Part shown: in pieces, positions 1 through 7,943 of the stretch
Position numbering within the stretch: the first letter of the stretch is position 1
Layout: each line of letters starts with the position of its first letter
Source: Lysobacterales bacterium
GTDB taxonomy: Bacteria; Pseudomonadota; Gammaproteobacteria; Xanthomonadales; SZUA-36
Assembly: GCA_029287515.1 (NCBI GenBank)
Contig: JARFQZ010000038.1
Location: forward strand, 1-14,725
Direction of reading: 5' to 3'
DNA: 14,725 nucleotides
Translations under genes and position numbers: made by a program
Notes under the pieces: generated by a model
Seen by the model: the letters and a program-made list of their open reading frames with translations, nothing else
Database searches by the model: none
Told to the model about the DNA's origin: nothing

Positions 1-822
1 ATGCACATGCACGAGAACGAGTACTGGCTGTCCCCGGGGGATGGAGACGTCATCCTGTGGGCGCAGGGCGTGGCCACGCTGACCGGCATGGATGTACAAG
101 TGGAGGAAGGCGACATCTGTCCGCTGCAACTACAAGGTCCCAAGTCACCCCACGTCGCCTATCGCTTGCTGGGCCAGAAGGCCCTGGATATGAAGTACTT
201 CGAGGTCATCGAGACAGAATTGAATGGACTGGAGATGGCGGTCAGCCGCACCGGCTGGAGCGGAGAACTCGGATACGAGTTCTACCTGAAAGACCACATC
301 CACGGCGACGAACTGTGGGAGGCCATCATGAAAGCGGGTGAAGATTACAACATCATTCCGGCTGCTCCCAATACCATTCGCAGCATCGAAGGCGCTCTTT
401 TGTCTTTCGTTTCCGATATCCGGCGGGAAGACAATCCATATACGCTGGGCCTGGGGCGGCTGGTCGACCTGGACAAGGAGGCGGATTTTCTTGGCCGGGA
501 GGCGCTTCGTGAAATCCATGCCAGAGGCAATCACCGGCGACTGGTCGGAATCGAGATCGACGCCGATCCTATCAGCCACAACGAATCGTTCTGGCCAGTC
601 TGGGGGCCGGACGGAATTTCCGGAGAAAAGCTCGGACATGTGAGCCGTTGCGTGTGGTCGCCCAGGCTGGAAAGAAACATCGGTTTCGCCAATGTGCCGG
701 CGGAATTGACCGCGATTGGCACCCAACTGACGCTGGGAATGCCGAACGGAGAAGCCAGGGCCACCGTGGTCCAGGCGCCCTGGATCAAGGCGGAAAAAGA
801 GCTTCCAAAAGACATTGTTTGA
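1..822 (+). CDS. GcvT-family (DmdA-like) tetrahydrofolate-dependent C1 transferase, 5' end cut by the window
   Basis: The frame is open from the first base to TGA at 820-822, giving 273 residues. This matches the middle and C-terminal parts of the glycine-cleavage T-protein fold (folate-binding domain plus C-terminal barrel). Full members are usually 370 residues or more, so about 100 N-terminal residues lie outside and the ATG at base 1 is not a credible start. Visible family signatures are PLQLQGPKS (residues 41-49), SRTGWSGELGYEFYL (82-96), the RSIEGALLSF segment near 127-136, and NPYTLGLGRLVDLD followed by FLGREALREI. The RxE-GLL-like segment with its following D-x-NPY motif, and the absence of normal gcvT neighbours, look more like the dimethylsulfoniopropionate demethylase (DmdA) branch than true GcvT. 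Substrate is unproven: other methyl-donor demethylases or sarcosine/dimethylglycine-type enzymes use the same fold. Its 3' end overlaps the next gene by 8 bases, suggesting translational coupling. Confidence 0.85.
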   Translation: MHMHENEYWLSPGDGDVILWAQGVATLTGMDVQVEEGDICPLQLQGPKSPHVAYRLLGQKALDMKYFEVIETELNGLEMAVSRTGWSGELGYEFYLKDHIHGDELWEAIMKAGEDYNIIPAAPNTIRSIEGALLSFVSDIRREDNPYTLGLGRLVDLDKEADFLGREALREIHARGNHRRLVGIEIDADPISHNESFWPVWGPDGISGEKLGHVSRCVWSPRLERNIGFANVPAELTAIGTQLTLGMPNGEARATVVQAPWIKAEKELPKDIV

Positions 823-1705
823 CCGGCCTGTCATCGTACTGGCCGCCCCTCGTTCGGGCAGCACCCTACTGTTCGAAACCCTGGCCGAGGCGCCGGGCGT
901 CTGGACTGTTGGCGGTGAGAGCCACCAGTTCATCGAGGGGATCCGTTCGCTGAACCCCCGGTCCGGCCGTGTCGCTTCCAACCGGCTGGAGGCCGTGCAC
1001 GCCACCCAAAACATCATTGATGAACTTCACCGAAGGTTCAAAGCAGGGCTGCGTGACCGGGACGAGAACACGCTGCGTTCACGCGCGACACCCGGGAATT
1101 TGCGATTCCTGGAGAAGACCCCAAAGAACGCCTTGCGCCAGCCTTTCCTGGAAAAGGTGTTTCCGGGTGCGCTCTACATTTACCTCTACCGCGAACCCGA
1201 GCCGAGTATCAGCAGCATGATGGAGGCATGGAAATCGGGGCGCTGGATAACTTACCCCCGGCTGCGCGGATGGCGCGGCCCCGCCTGGTCCCTTTTGCTG
1301 CCGCCAGGTTATTCAGAACTGAGCGGCAGACCGCTGGCTGAAATCTGCGCCTTCCAGTGGGAGTCGGCCAACCGTATTATTCTGGATGATCTCGAAAAAC
1401 TGCCCGCTGGGCGCTGGACTGCCTGTTCGTACGGCGAACTGGTCAGCAATCCTGAAAAACTGATTACCCGGATTTGCGATTTCGCGGACCTTGAGGTGGA
1501 CAGCCGTTTGCAGCAGCGCATCAGTGGAAACCTGCCCCACTCACGATTTACCCACACGCCACCCGACCCGCAAAAGTGGCGCAAAAACGAAGCTGAAATC
1601 CTGCCTGCACTGGACTGCCTGGAAACAACGCGGAAACGTTGCCTGCGCGTGCTGGAAGCCGTTAAAGCGGCAGGTAAAACACCGTGTTCGAAATCAGCAC
1701 CATGA
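815..1705 (+). CDS. PAPS-dependent sulfotransferase-family protein
   Basis: This 296-residue cytosolic protein would transfer the sulfuryl group of 3'-phosphoadenosine-5'-phosphosulfate to an unknown acceptor. The N-terminus VIVLAAPRSGSTLL (residues 6-19) is the 5'-phosphosulfate-binding P-loop-like motif that opens the sulfotransferase fold. LEKTPKN (99-105) and YLYREPEPSISSM (123-135, with Arg126 and Ser131/Ser133) fit the catalytic-base region and the 3'-phosphate-binding segment. The frame begins at TTG 815, nine codons before the phosphosulfate loop. No ATG or GTG is available before that loop, so TTG is the likely start, read by coupling from the upstream gene, whose TGA lies at 820-822. 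A Shine-Dalgarno site is weak (AAAAAGAG at 794-801, too distant). The 3' end overlaps the convergent membrane hydrolase gene by 44 bases. It belongs to the broad bacterial family of such proteins; the acceptor cannot be predicted. Confidence 0.85.
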   Translation: MFDRPVIVLAAPRSGSTLLFETLAEAPGVWTVGGESHQFIEGIRSLNPRSGRVASNRLEAVHATQNIIDELHRRFKAGLRDRDENTLRSRATPGNLRFLEKTPKNALRQPFLEKVFPGALYIYLYREPEPSISSMMEAWKSGRWITYPRLRGWRGPAWSLLLPPGYSELSGRPLAEICAFQWESANRIILDDLEKLPAGRWTACSYGELVSNPEKLITRICDFADLEVDSRLQQRISGNLPHSRFTHTPPDPQKWRKNEAEILPALDCLETTRKRCLRVLEAVKAAGKTPCSKSAP

Positions 1706-3500
1706 TGAAAATCAGGCAGGTCACCATGGGCCCCAGGTAGATCCGGCCGGTCACCCGGAAAAAATACCGGTTGAAATACGGCAGCACGAACATCATCGGA
1801 ACCACCGCGAACAGCAGGTTCACATAAAGCCAGCCATCGGTCCAGTAGACGGTTCCCGTCACCGCGAACGTGATGTACTGGACCAGCACGATCAGGAACA
1901 GGCCCAGCGAATTCGCAATGCCTGCGAGCAGCATGCTCCTCCATTCAGGGTCACCTTCCACCCGCATGGCGCCGTTGACCCTGAGCGAATTGGACAGGAA
2001 AAAAATGAAGAACAGGGGCGCATACATACACAGCAGGATCAACAAGTCCGGACGGAACACCCTGACCCCCATGAACAGGAAGTTGTAATCGACGTGGAAC
2101 AGGAAATACACCAGGAAAACCAGCAGGAAATAGAAAAAATACAGGGCCAGCGCCAGCACAAACGTCCTGAACAGTTGTAATCCACTGATCGCCACGCCCC
2201 ACATTTCCGGCCTGACGCCATGATGCTTGCCAAAAAAATGATAACTGCCGAAAAACAGCGCAAAACCCAGGGATCCGTTCAGTAATGCCCACAACATAAC
2301 CGCGTTGTTCATGCGCTGGGGGAAAAACCATGTCATTTGACGGCTGGATGCGTCGACGAACAGCTTTTGTGAGAGCTCCGCCATAGGGATATAGGAAAAG
2401 CAGGCCACCAGGGCAGCGAAAACGAACAGGCTCCAGAACAACACCCTGCCCTTGCCCTGCGGCCGGGGAAGAGCCGGAGGCACGGCGGCAACCAGCGGCC
2501 GAAAATAAGGCGCTTCGAGCAGTATGCGGGACAGCGGGATCAGCGAAATCATAGCGGCAATCAGCGAAATGGCGCCGAGTAGCTCTTTCCAATACCAGGC
2601 CTGGTCGCTACTGGGCAGATCGAAATCCAGTTCAAAAACCTTTTCGAAGAATTCCAGCTGGTTGGCGGTGGCCTCGGCCATGTAAGGCTGAAACGGGTGC
2701 AGGATTCTTTCGTTGTGCACTACCCGCAGGGTCCGGTTTTCCAGCTCTCCATAATAGCGGCCCAGTTCGACTTCGGTGATTTCAGGCGAGTCCGACGGAC
2801 GCCCCAGGTTGACGACACGCAGCGCTTCCGGTGCGAGACGCATGTCCCCGTTCTTCAACTCGTTGCGGTAAGCGCCCTCGTCGTAAAAGGCGTAACTCAC
2901 GCCGATGTTGGAACGGACGTCCTTCAGCACATCTTCTCGCAAGGTCAATACGTAGCCCGAAACAAACACGGAATGGAGTTTGCTCGGCTCACCCGCGAGT
3001 TGCGCCTGCTTACCGAAATAATTACCGCCACGGATAGCAGCATTGCCCCCGGCCGAGTGCCCGGTCGCAGCTATTTTGCTCTTGTCGATGTAGTTTAAAT
3101 TTTCGCTGCTGGCCGCGTAATCCACGACTGCGAACATCCCGTAACCCTCTGTGGTTGCCGCCCTGCGACTCATCGAGGAACTGGAGCGGCCCTGGGCGTA
3201 AGGATCAATGGAGATAACCACGATGCCCCGCCTGGCAAGTTCGATAGCAATATTGGCCAGGGCCTCCTTGGAACGTTGAAAACCTGGTACGACAACAACC
3301 AACGGTGCGGGGTTTTCCGCCGTCGCAGAGCGTGGTTTGAACAGGTCACCTACGACCCACTGCCCGTTCTGTGTCGGAATCTTGATGTCCGTGATCACTA
3401 CCTGGCCGCCGGATGTCTGGATCCGGGAGGCCAGCAGCCCACAAGCCATCACGATGACAATCAATATCAACAGCAAGCGATTATTCTTGTTATTGAGCAT
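1662..3500 (-). CDS. Membrane protein with N-terminal alpha/beta hydrolase domain and about eight C-terminal transmembrane helices
   Basis: This 612-residue protein has a hydrophobic anchor or uncleaved signal at residues 9-25. An alpha/beta hydrolase domain follows at about 35-290, predicted outside the cytoplasm. VVVPGFQRSKE (69-79) is the oxyanion strand-loop, ISIDPYAQGRSS (96-107) is the dienelactone-hydrolase/lipase-like segment, GHSAGG (147-152) holds nucleophile Ser149, and ILHPF (266-270) gives a likely catalytic His268. From about 304 to 610 there are roughly eight strongly hydrophobic spans, rich in Phe and Leu, with no recognised motif. Cys20 sits in VMAC, a poor lipobox, so I do not call it a lipoprotein. 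The ATG at 3498-3500 is preferred over the frame's upstream extension, which would read through the intergenic gap and into divergent metY, and would bury the signal. The Shine-Dalgarno is weak. The gene is divergent from metY (70-base gap) and overlaps the sulfotransferase tail-to-tail. Function is unknown; an esterase or peptidase acting on envelope lipids or exported substrates is possible. Confidence 0.85.
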   Translation of the reverse strand: MLNNKNNRLLLILIVIVMACGLLASRIQTSGGQVVITDIKIPTQNGQWVVGDLFKPRSATAENPAPLVVVVPGFQRSKEALANIAIELARRGIVVISIDPYAQGRSSSSMSRRAATTEGYGMFAVVDYAASSENLNYIDKSKIAATGHSAGGNAAIRGGNYFGKQAQLAGEPSKLHSVFVSGYVLTLREDVLKDVRSNIGVSYAFYDEGAYRNELKNGDMRLAPEALRVVNLGRPSDSPEITEVELGRYYGELENRTLRVVHNERILHPFQPYMAEATANQLEFFEKVFELDFDLPSSDQAWYWKELLGAISLIAAMISLIPLSRILLEAPYFRPLVAAVPPALPRPQGKGRVLFWSLFVFAALVACFSYIPMAELSQKLFVDASSRQMTWFFPQRMNNAVMLWALLNGSLGFALFFGSYHFFGKHHGVRPEMWGVAISGLQLFRTFVLALALYFFYFLLVFLVYFLFHVDYNFLFMGVRVFRPDLLILLCMYAPLFFIFFLSNSLRVNGAMRVEGDPEWRSMLLAGIANSLGLFLIVLVQYITFAVTGTVYWTDGWLYVNLLFAVVPMMFVLPYFNRYFFRVTGRIYLGPMVTCLIFIMVLISNTVFYLPL

Positions 3501-3570
3501 GGTTTTTTTCGGCCGGCCTCTGTTTCGAAGTAGAATTATCGTTGATTTTTCCCTTATCAGGAATCGATTA

Positions 3571-4866
3571 ATGGCCAAGCCACGTACTTTTAACCTGGAT
3601 ACGCTCAGCCTGCATGCCGGCCAGCGGCCCGATCCCACGACCGGCGCACGGGCGACGCCGATCTACCAGACCGCATCCTATGTCTTCAAGGATACCGATC
3701 ACGCGGCGTCCATATTCAATATCGAGCGCACGGGTCACGTCTATTCGCGCATTTCCAATCCAACGAACGCCGTTCTTGAAGAGCGGATTTGCGCCCTTGA
3801 GGGCGGCGTGGGGGCCATCGCAACGGCCAGCGGACAGGCGGCCATGCACCTGGCCATTGCGACCTTGATGGGCGCCGGCTCGCATATCGTGTCTTCCCAG
3901 TCCCTGTATGGCGGCACACACAATTTGCTGGCTTACACACTGCCCCGGTTCGGCATCGAAACCACGTTTGTAGATCCCCGCGATCCGGAGGCGTTCAAAG
4001 AGGCGATCCGCCCCGAGACGCGACTGCTTTTTGGTGAAACACTGGGCAACCCGGGCCTGGAAGTGCTGGATATCCCGCGAATCGCCGACGTAGCCCACGA
4101 AGCGGGATTGCCGCTGATGATCGATTCAACCTTCACCACGCCGTACTTGTGCCGGCCATTCGACCTGGGCGCGGATATCGTGATGCATTCGGCAACCAAG
4201 TTTCTCAGTGGACACGGTGTCGTCATAGGCGGACTGCTGGTAGACAGCGGCCGGTTCGACTGGGAAGCCTCTGGACTGTTCCCCACGCTGACCGAACCCT
4301 ATGAAGGTTTCCATGACCTGGACTTTGCCGAAGAATTCGGCCCGGCGGCATTCATTACCCGCGCCCGCAAGGAAGGCGCCCGCGACTTCGGGGCCTGCAT
4401 GAGCGCAATGACTTCTTTCCTGATCCTGCAGGGTTTGGAAACACTGCCTTTAAGAATGCAAAAGCACGTGGACAATGCGCGAAAACTGGTTGAGTTCCTG
4501 GACTCGCACGAGGCGGTCGAGTGGGTCGTGTACCCCGAGCTGCCCGGTCACGCCGATCACGAACTGGCGAAAACAATACTACCCAAGGGATCAGGCGCAG
4601 TATTCAGTTTTGGCGTCAAGGGTGGCCGCGCGGCGGGTCAACGCTTCATAGAGCGCCTGGAGCTGGTGTCCCACCTGGCCAATATCGGCGACGCCAAGAC
4701 GCTGGTCATTCACCCGGCCAGCACCACGCACCACCGCATGGATGCCGCCGCCCTGGAAGCGGCCGGGATCAGCGAAGGGCTGGTCCGAATTTCGGTGGGC
4801 ATAGAGGATATCGACGACCTCCTCGAAGACATCGGCCAGGGGCTGAGAGCGTCGCAAAAAGTGTAG
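3571..4866 (+). CDS. metY: O-acetylhomoserine sulfhydrylase (O-acetylhomoserine aminocarboxypropyltransferase)
   Basis: This 431-residue cytosolic PLP enzyme of the Cys/Met metabolism family makes homocysteine from O-acetylhomoserine and sulfide, the direct-sulfhydrylation route to methionine. Visible features are YSRISNPT (residues 58-65, Tyr58/Arg60, phosphate contacts from the neighbouring subunit), ASGQAA (86-91), MIDST with Asp185 (pyridine-nitrogen partner), and HSATKFLSGHG with Lys210, the Schiff-base lysine. FITRARKEGARDFGACMS and LQGLETLPLRM are typical of MetY, as is the length of about 430; cystathionine beta-lyases and gamma-synthases are nearer 380-400. The ATG at 3571 is chosen because it has AGGA at 3559-3562 with good spacing and the family N-terminus (FNLDTLSLHAGQ) follows at once. 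The frame is open further upstream, but that part is non-homologous and antisense to the divergent gene. Specificity could also be for O-succinylhomoserine. Likely co-transcribed with the hydrolase 14 bases downstream. Confidence 0.92.
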   Translation: MAKPRTFNLDTLSLHAGQRPDPTTGARATPIYQTASYVFKDTDHAASIFNIERTGHVYSRISNPTNAVLEERICALEGGVGAIATASGQAAMHLAIATLMGAGSHIVSSQSLYGGTHNLLAYTLPRFGIETTFVDPRDPEAFKEAIRPETRLLFGETLGNPGLEVLDIPRIADVAHEAGLPLMIDSTFTTPYLCRPFDLGADIVMHSATKFLSGHGVVIGGLLVDSGRFDWEASGLFPTLTEPYEGFHDLDFAEEFGPAAFITRARKEGARDFGACMSAMTSFLILQGLETLPLRMQKHVDNARKLVEFLDSHEAVEWVVYPELPGHADHELAKTILPKGSGAVFSFGVKGGRAAGQRFIERLELVSHLANIGDAKTLVIHPASTTHHRMDAAALEAAGISEGLVRISVGIEDIDDLLEDIGQGLRASQKV

Positions 4867-4880
4867 GCGGGGTATAAAGA

Positions 4881-5669
4881 ATGAAGCTGGAAATTGATGG
4901 CCACGAAGTCTACGTCGCGACAGGTAACAAAAAACCTGACCCCGAAAAGGAAACGGTTATTTTTGTCCATGGCACCGGCCAGGACCATACCATCTGGGTG
5001 CTGCCCACACGCTATTTCGCCCGCCATGACCGCAATGTGCTGGCAGTGGACCTGCCGGGGCACGGACGGTCCGGCGGACAGCCGCTGAAAACCGTCGAGG
5101 CGATGGCTGACTGGGTTATCCAGGTGCTCGACACCACGGGCCTTTCGAAAGCAGCCGTGGTCGGGCACAGCCTGGGATCCCTGGTGACCATCGCCGCCGC
5201 GGCGCGTCACGCGGACCGCGTGCGCGCGATCGCACTGGTGGGGGTCACGGTGCCAATGCCGGTTTCAGAATTTTTGCTGAACAACGCCCGGGAAAACCGG
5301 CACGAGGCCATTGAGATGCTGAACTTCTGGGGCTACAGCAAATCGGCCCAACTGGGTGGCAACGCAACGCCGGGCAACTGGATGCTGGGCGGCGGCATGC
5401 GCCTGATGGAGAAAGCCGGCCCCGGTGTTATCTACACGGACCTCAATGCCTGTAACGAGTACATCGAGGGGCTGGACCACGCCGCCAGTGTTGGCTGCCC
5501 TGCCCTGCTGATCCTCGGCGAACGGGACATGCTCACACCGGTGCGAGCGGCAATGAAAGTCGCGGCGGCTTTGCCTGATGCCGAAAAAGCGATCCTGGAG
5601 GGCTCGGGCCACGCTTTACTGGCTGAAAAGCCCGACCCGGTTCTTGATCAGTTAATAAGGGTGGTTTAG
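4881..5669 (+). CDS. Alpha/beta hydrolase (soluble, unknown substrate)
   Basis: This is a 262-residue single-domain alpha/beta hydrolase without signal peptide or membrane span. FVHGTGQDHTIW (residues 28-39) is the HG oxyanion motif, DLPGHGRSGG (57-66) is typical of the family, and GHSLGS (95-100) contains nucleophile Ser97. LGERDMLTP (212-220) gives Asp216 and GSGHALLAEKP (241-251) gives His244, so the triad is complete. This composition fits carboxylesterase, C-C hydrolase or lactonase-like enzymes; nothing in the sequence fixes the substrate. It is too short and lacks the context to be homoserine acetyltransferase (MetX), although that enzyme shares the fold and would be the expected partner of MetY. 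It begins 14 bases after the metY stop, so the two probably form an operon. No strong Shine-Dalgarno is seen before ATG 4881 (GGGG at about 4869-4872, then AAAGA). The unit ends at the terminator centred on 5709. Confidence 0.88.
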   Translation: MKLEIDGHEVYVATGNKKPDPEKETVIFVHGTGQDHTIWVLPTRYFARHDRNVLAVDLPGHGRSGGQPLKTVEAMADWVIQVLDTTGLSKAAVVGHSLGSLVTIAAAARHADRVRAIALVGVTVPMPVSEFLLNNARENRHEAIEMLNFWGYSKSAQLGGNATPGNWMLGGGMRLMEKAGPGVIYTDLNACNEYIEGLDHAASVGCPALLILGERDMLTPVRAAMKVAAALPDAEKAILEGSGHALLAEKPDPVLDQLIRVV

Positions 5670-5695
5670 GGAAAACCAACCGAACTGCAGAAACA

Positions 5696-5722
5696 AAAAC
5701 GGCGCTCATTGAGCGCCGTTTT
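5696..5722. terminator. Bidirectional rho-independent terminator
   Basis: A perfect 12-bp stem (5696-5707 pairing with 5711-5722) encloses the three-base loop ATT. The core is GGCGCTC/GAGCGCC, with A-tract on the left and T-tract on the right. The A/T flanks make it work both ways: for the plus-strand hydrolase ending at 5669 and the minus-strand pnp gene ending at 5745. Confidence 0.93.
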
Positions 5723-5744
5723 ATTTGATAACCGAATTTCCGGA

Positions 5745-7838
5745 TCAATCGTCTGCGGTCACCGCCTTCATGCTGAGACGGATGCGTCCCTGCTTGTCGA
5801 CTTCAAGGACCTTGACCTTGACCATGTCGCCTTCCTTGACCACGTCGGTGACGTTTTCAACACGCTCTTCAGAGAGCTGTGAAATGTGCACCAGGCCGTC
5901 TCGGCCCGGGGTCAATGAAACGAATGCGCCGAAGTTCATGATCTTGATGACCTTGCCTTCGAATACCTGGCCAGGCTCGACGTCCGCGGTGATCTGCTCG
6001 ATCCGCTTGCGGGCTTCGTCGGCCGCTTCCTTGTTGACGGAAGCGATGGTCACCGTGCCGTCGTCGGCGATATCAATGGTACAACCGGTTTCCTCGGTGA
6101 TGGACCGGATGGTGACACCACCTTTACCGATCACGTCGCGGATCTTGTCCGGGTGAACCTTGATGGTCATCAGGCGCGGAGCGAATTCTGACATCTCGCT
6201 GCGGGTCTCGCTGATCACCTTGTTCATTTCACCGAGGATGAAGTTACGGCCGTCACGCGCCTGCGACAGGGCAATCCGCATGATCTCCTCGTTGATGCCT
6301 TCGATCTTGATGTCCATCTGCAGGGCGGTGATGCCCTCTTCGCTACCGGCCACCTTGAAGTCCATGTCGCCGAGGTGATCCTCGTCACCGAGGATGTCGG
6401 AGAGAACAGCGAAACGGTCGCCTTCCTTGATCAGGCCCATCGCGATACCGGCTACCGGCGCCTTGACGGGCACACCCGCGTCCATCAGTGCCAGGGAGGT
6501 TCCACAGACTGAAGCCATTGAACTCGATCCGTTCGATTCGGTGATTTCAGAAACCACGCGAATGACGTACGGGAAGTCTTCCATTGTCGGCAGCACGGCT
6601 GAAACACCGCGGCGCGCCAGGCGGCCATGGCCGATTTCGCGACGCTTCGGACCACTCATGAAGCCGGTTTCTCCCACGCAGAACGGAGGGAAGTTGTAAT
6701 GCAGCATGAACGGGTCTTTGTACTCACCGGTGACGGCGTCAATGATCTGCGCGTCACGCCCGGTACCCAGCGTGGTCGCCACGATGGCCTGTGTTTCACC
6801 ACGCGTGAACAGGGCTGAACCGTGGGCGCGCGGCAATACGCCACACTCAACGCTGATCGGGCGGACCGTGCTCAGGTCGCGGCCGTCGATACGGGGGTTG
6901 CCGGAAAGAATATGTTCGCGGACCAGTGATTTCTCCAGCTTGGAGAATGCACCGGAGACATCACCCGCTGACGGGGCGTCTTCGTCTTCCTCGTTGCACA
7001 AGGCCTCAACCAGCGAATTCTTGACTTCGCCAATGGCGTCACGGCGCTGCATCTTGTCAGCAATCGCGTAGGCATCTGTCAGCCCCTGCGTAGCCATCTC
7101 AGCGACCTTGGCGGCCAGGCCTTCATCGGCGGCCGGTGCTTCCCATTCCCAGGAATCCACGCCCACTTCCTCGGCCAGTTCCTTCACTGCCTGGACGACA
7201 GCTTTTGAAGCTTCGTGACCAAACGTGACTGCACCCAGCATGACATCTTCTGACAACAACTTGGCCTCGGATTCAACCATCAGGACCGCACTTTCAGTAC
7301 CTGCCACAACCAGGTCGAGATCAGAATCTTCCAGTTGAGTGGCGGTGGGGTTAAGAACGTAGTTACCGTCGATGTAACCCACGCGCGCAGCACCGATCGG
7401 CCCGTTGAACGGCATGCCCGACAACGCCAGAGCGGCAGAGGTGCCGATCAGGGCGGGAATGTCGCCGGAGATGTCAGGATTGGATGACATCAGGGTGGCA
7501 ATCACTTGTACTTCGTTCATGAAGCCCTTCGGGAACAGCGGCCGGATCGGGCGATCGATCAACCGGCAGATCAGGGTTTCGTGTTCCGTCGGGCGCCCTT
7601 CACGCTTGAAGAAACCACCGGGAATGCGGCCTGCCGCGTAGAATTTTTCCTGGTAGTTAACCGTCAGCGGGAAGAAAGGACGGCCGGGATCGGCCTCTTT
7701 GCGGCCCACCACGGTCACCATGACCCGCGTGTCGCCCATGGATACCATCACGGAGCCGCTGGCCTGGCGGGCGATCTGCCCGGTTTCCAGCGTGACGTCC
7801 TGGTCGCCGTATTTGAAAGTCTTGGTCAGTTTATTCAC
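5745..7838 (-). CDS. pnp: Polyribonucleotide nucleotidyltransferase (PNPase)
   Basis: This is a 697-residue, 3'-to-5' phosphorolytic exoribonuclease, a homotrimer and degradosome partner in mRNA decay; E. coli PNPase is 711. Order of domains: first RNase PH core (about 13-145), all-alpha linker domain (about 240-310), second RNase PH core (about 320-545), KH (about 555-612), S1 (about 620-690). Catalytic region: GPKRREIGHGRLARR (396-410), NGSSSMASVCG (436-446), and SDILGDEDHLGDMDF with Asp485 and Asp491. The KH loop is VIGKGG (569-574) and the S1 domain has FGAFVSL and GLVHISQL. The start is GTG at 7836-7838, with AGGAAA at good spacing upstream; the N-terminus NKLTKTFKYGDQ agrees with the family. 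It is the last gene of the cluster, 105 bases after rpsO, with hairpins between. Autocontrol through leader processing is known for E. coli pnp and is inferred here. Confidence 0.98.
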   Translation of the reverse strand: MNKLTKTFKYGDQDVTLETGQIARQASGSVMVSMGDTRVMVTVVGRKEADPGRPFFPLTVNYQEKFYAAGRIPGGFFKREGRPTEHETLICRLIDRPIRPLFPKGFMNEVQVIATLMSSNPDISGDIPALIGTSAALALSGMPFNGPIGAARVGYIDGNYVLNPTATQLEDSDLDLVVAGTESAVLMVESEAKLLSEDVMLGAVTFGHEASKAVVQAVKELAEEVGVDSWEWEAPAADEGLAAKVAEMATQGLTDAYAIADKMQRRDAIGEVKNSLVEALCNEEDEDAPSAGDVSGAFSKLEKSLVREHILSGNPRIDGRDLSTVRPISVECGVLPRAHGSALFTRGETQAIVATTLGTGRDAQIIDAVTGEYKDPFMLHYNFPPFCVGETGFMSGPKRREIGHGRLARRGVSAVLPTMEDFPYVIRVVSEITESNGSSSMASVCGTSLALMDAGVPVKAPVAGIAMGLIKEGDRFAVLSDILGDEDHLGDMDFKVAGSEEGITALQMDIKIEGINEEIMRIALSQARDGRNFILGEMNKVISETRSEMSEFAPRLMTIKVHPDKIRDVIGKGGVTIRSITEETGCTIDIADDGTVTIASVNKEAADEARKRIEQITADVEPGQVFEGKVIKIMNFGAFVSLTPGRDGLVHISQLSEERVENVTDVVKEGDMVKVKVLEVDKQGRIRLSMKAVTADD

Positions 7839-7884
7839 TGGACTGTTTCCTGTTTAATATTGTTTAAAAGCTGTATACGCGAAA

Positions 7885-7913
7885 GCTCCGGCAGATGAAC
7901 CATCTGCCAGAGC
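7885..7913 (-). other. Hairpin in rpsO-pnp intergenic region (processing site or weak terminator)
   Basis: An 8-bp stem (7890-7897 with 7901-7908), a C/A mismatch, then four more pairs (7885-7888 with 7910-7913) close on the loop GTT in the minus transcript. On that strand it is followed by TTTCGCG, too poor in T for an efficient terminator. A second small hairpin lies nearer rpsO (stem 7922-7926 with 7933-7937). E. coli has a partial rpsO terminator and RNase III/RNase E sites in this gap; the same role is inferred here. Confidence 0.55.
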
Positions 7914-7943
7914 GAAGGCCAGTCGTGATGCAACGACGTTGGT

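Noticed and set aside
145..1017. 290-codon minus-strand open frame opposite the GcvT-like gene
   Set aside because: It lies fully antisense to two well-supported genes, has no recognisable domain, and is typical of open shadow frames in high-GC3 DNA.
3501..3570. Promoters or a SAM riboswitch between the membrane hydrolase and metY
   Set aside because: TAGAAT (3531-3536) on plus and GATAAT on minus look like -10 boxes, but neither has a -35 at proper spacing, and 70 bases is too short for a SAM riboswitch.
3501..3638. 46-codon N-terminal extension of the membrane hydrolase
   Set aside because: It would run through the divergent intergenic gap and into metY, and would move the signal anchor away from the N-terminus.
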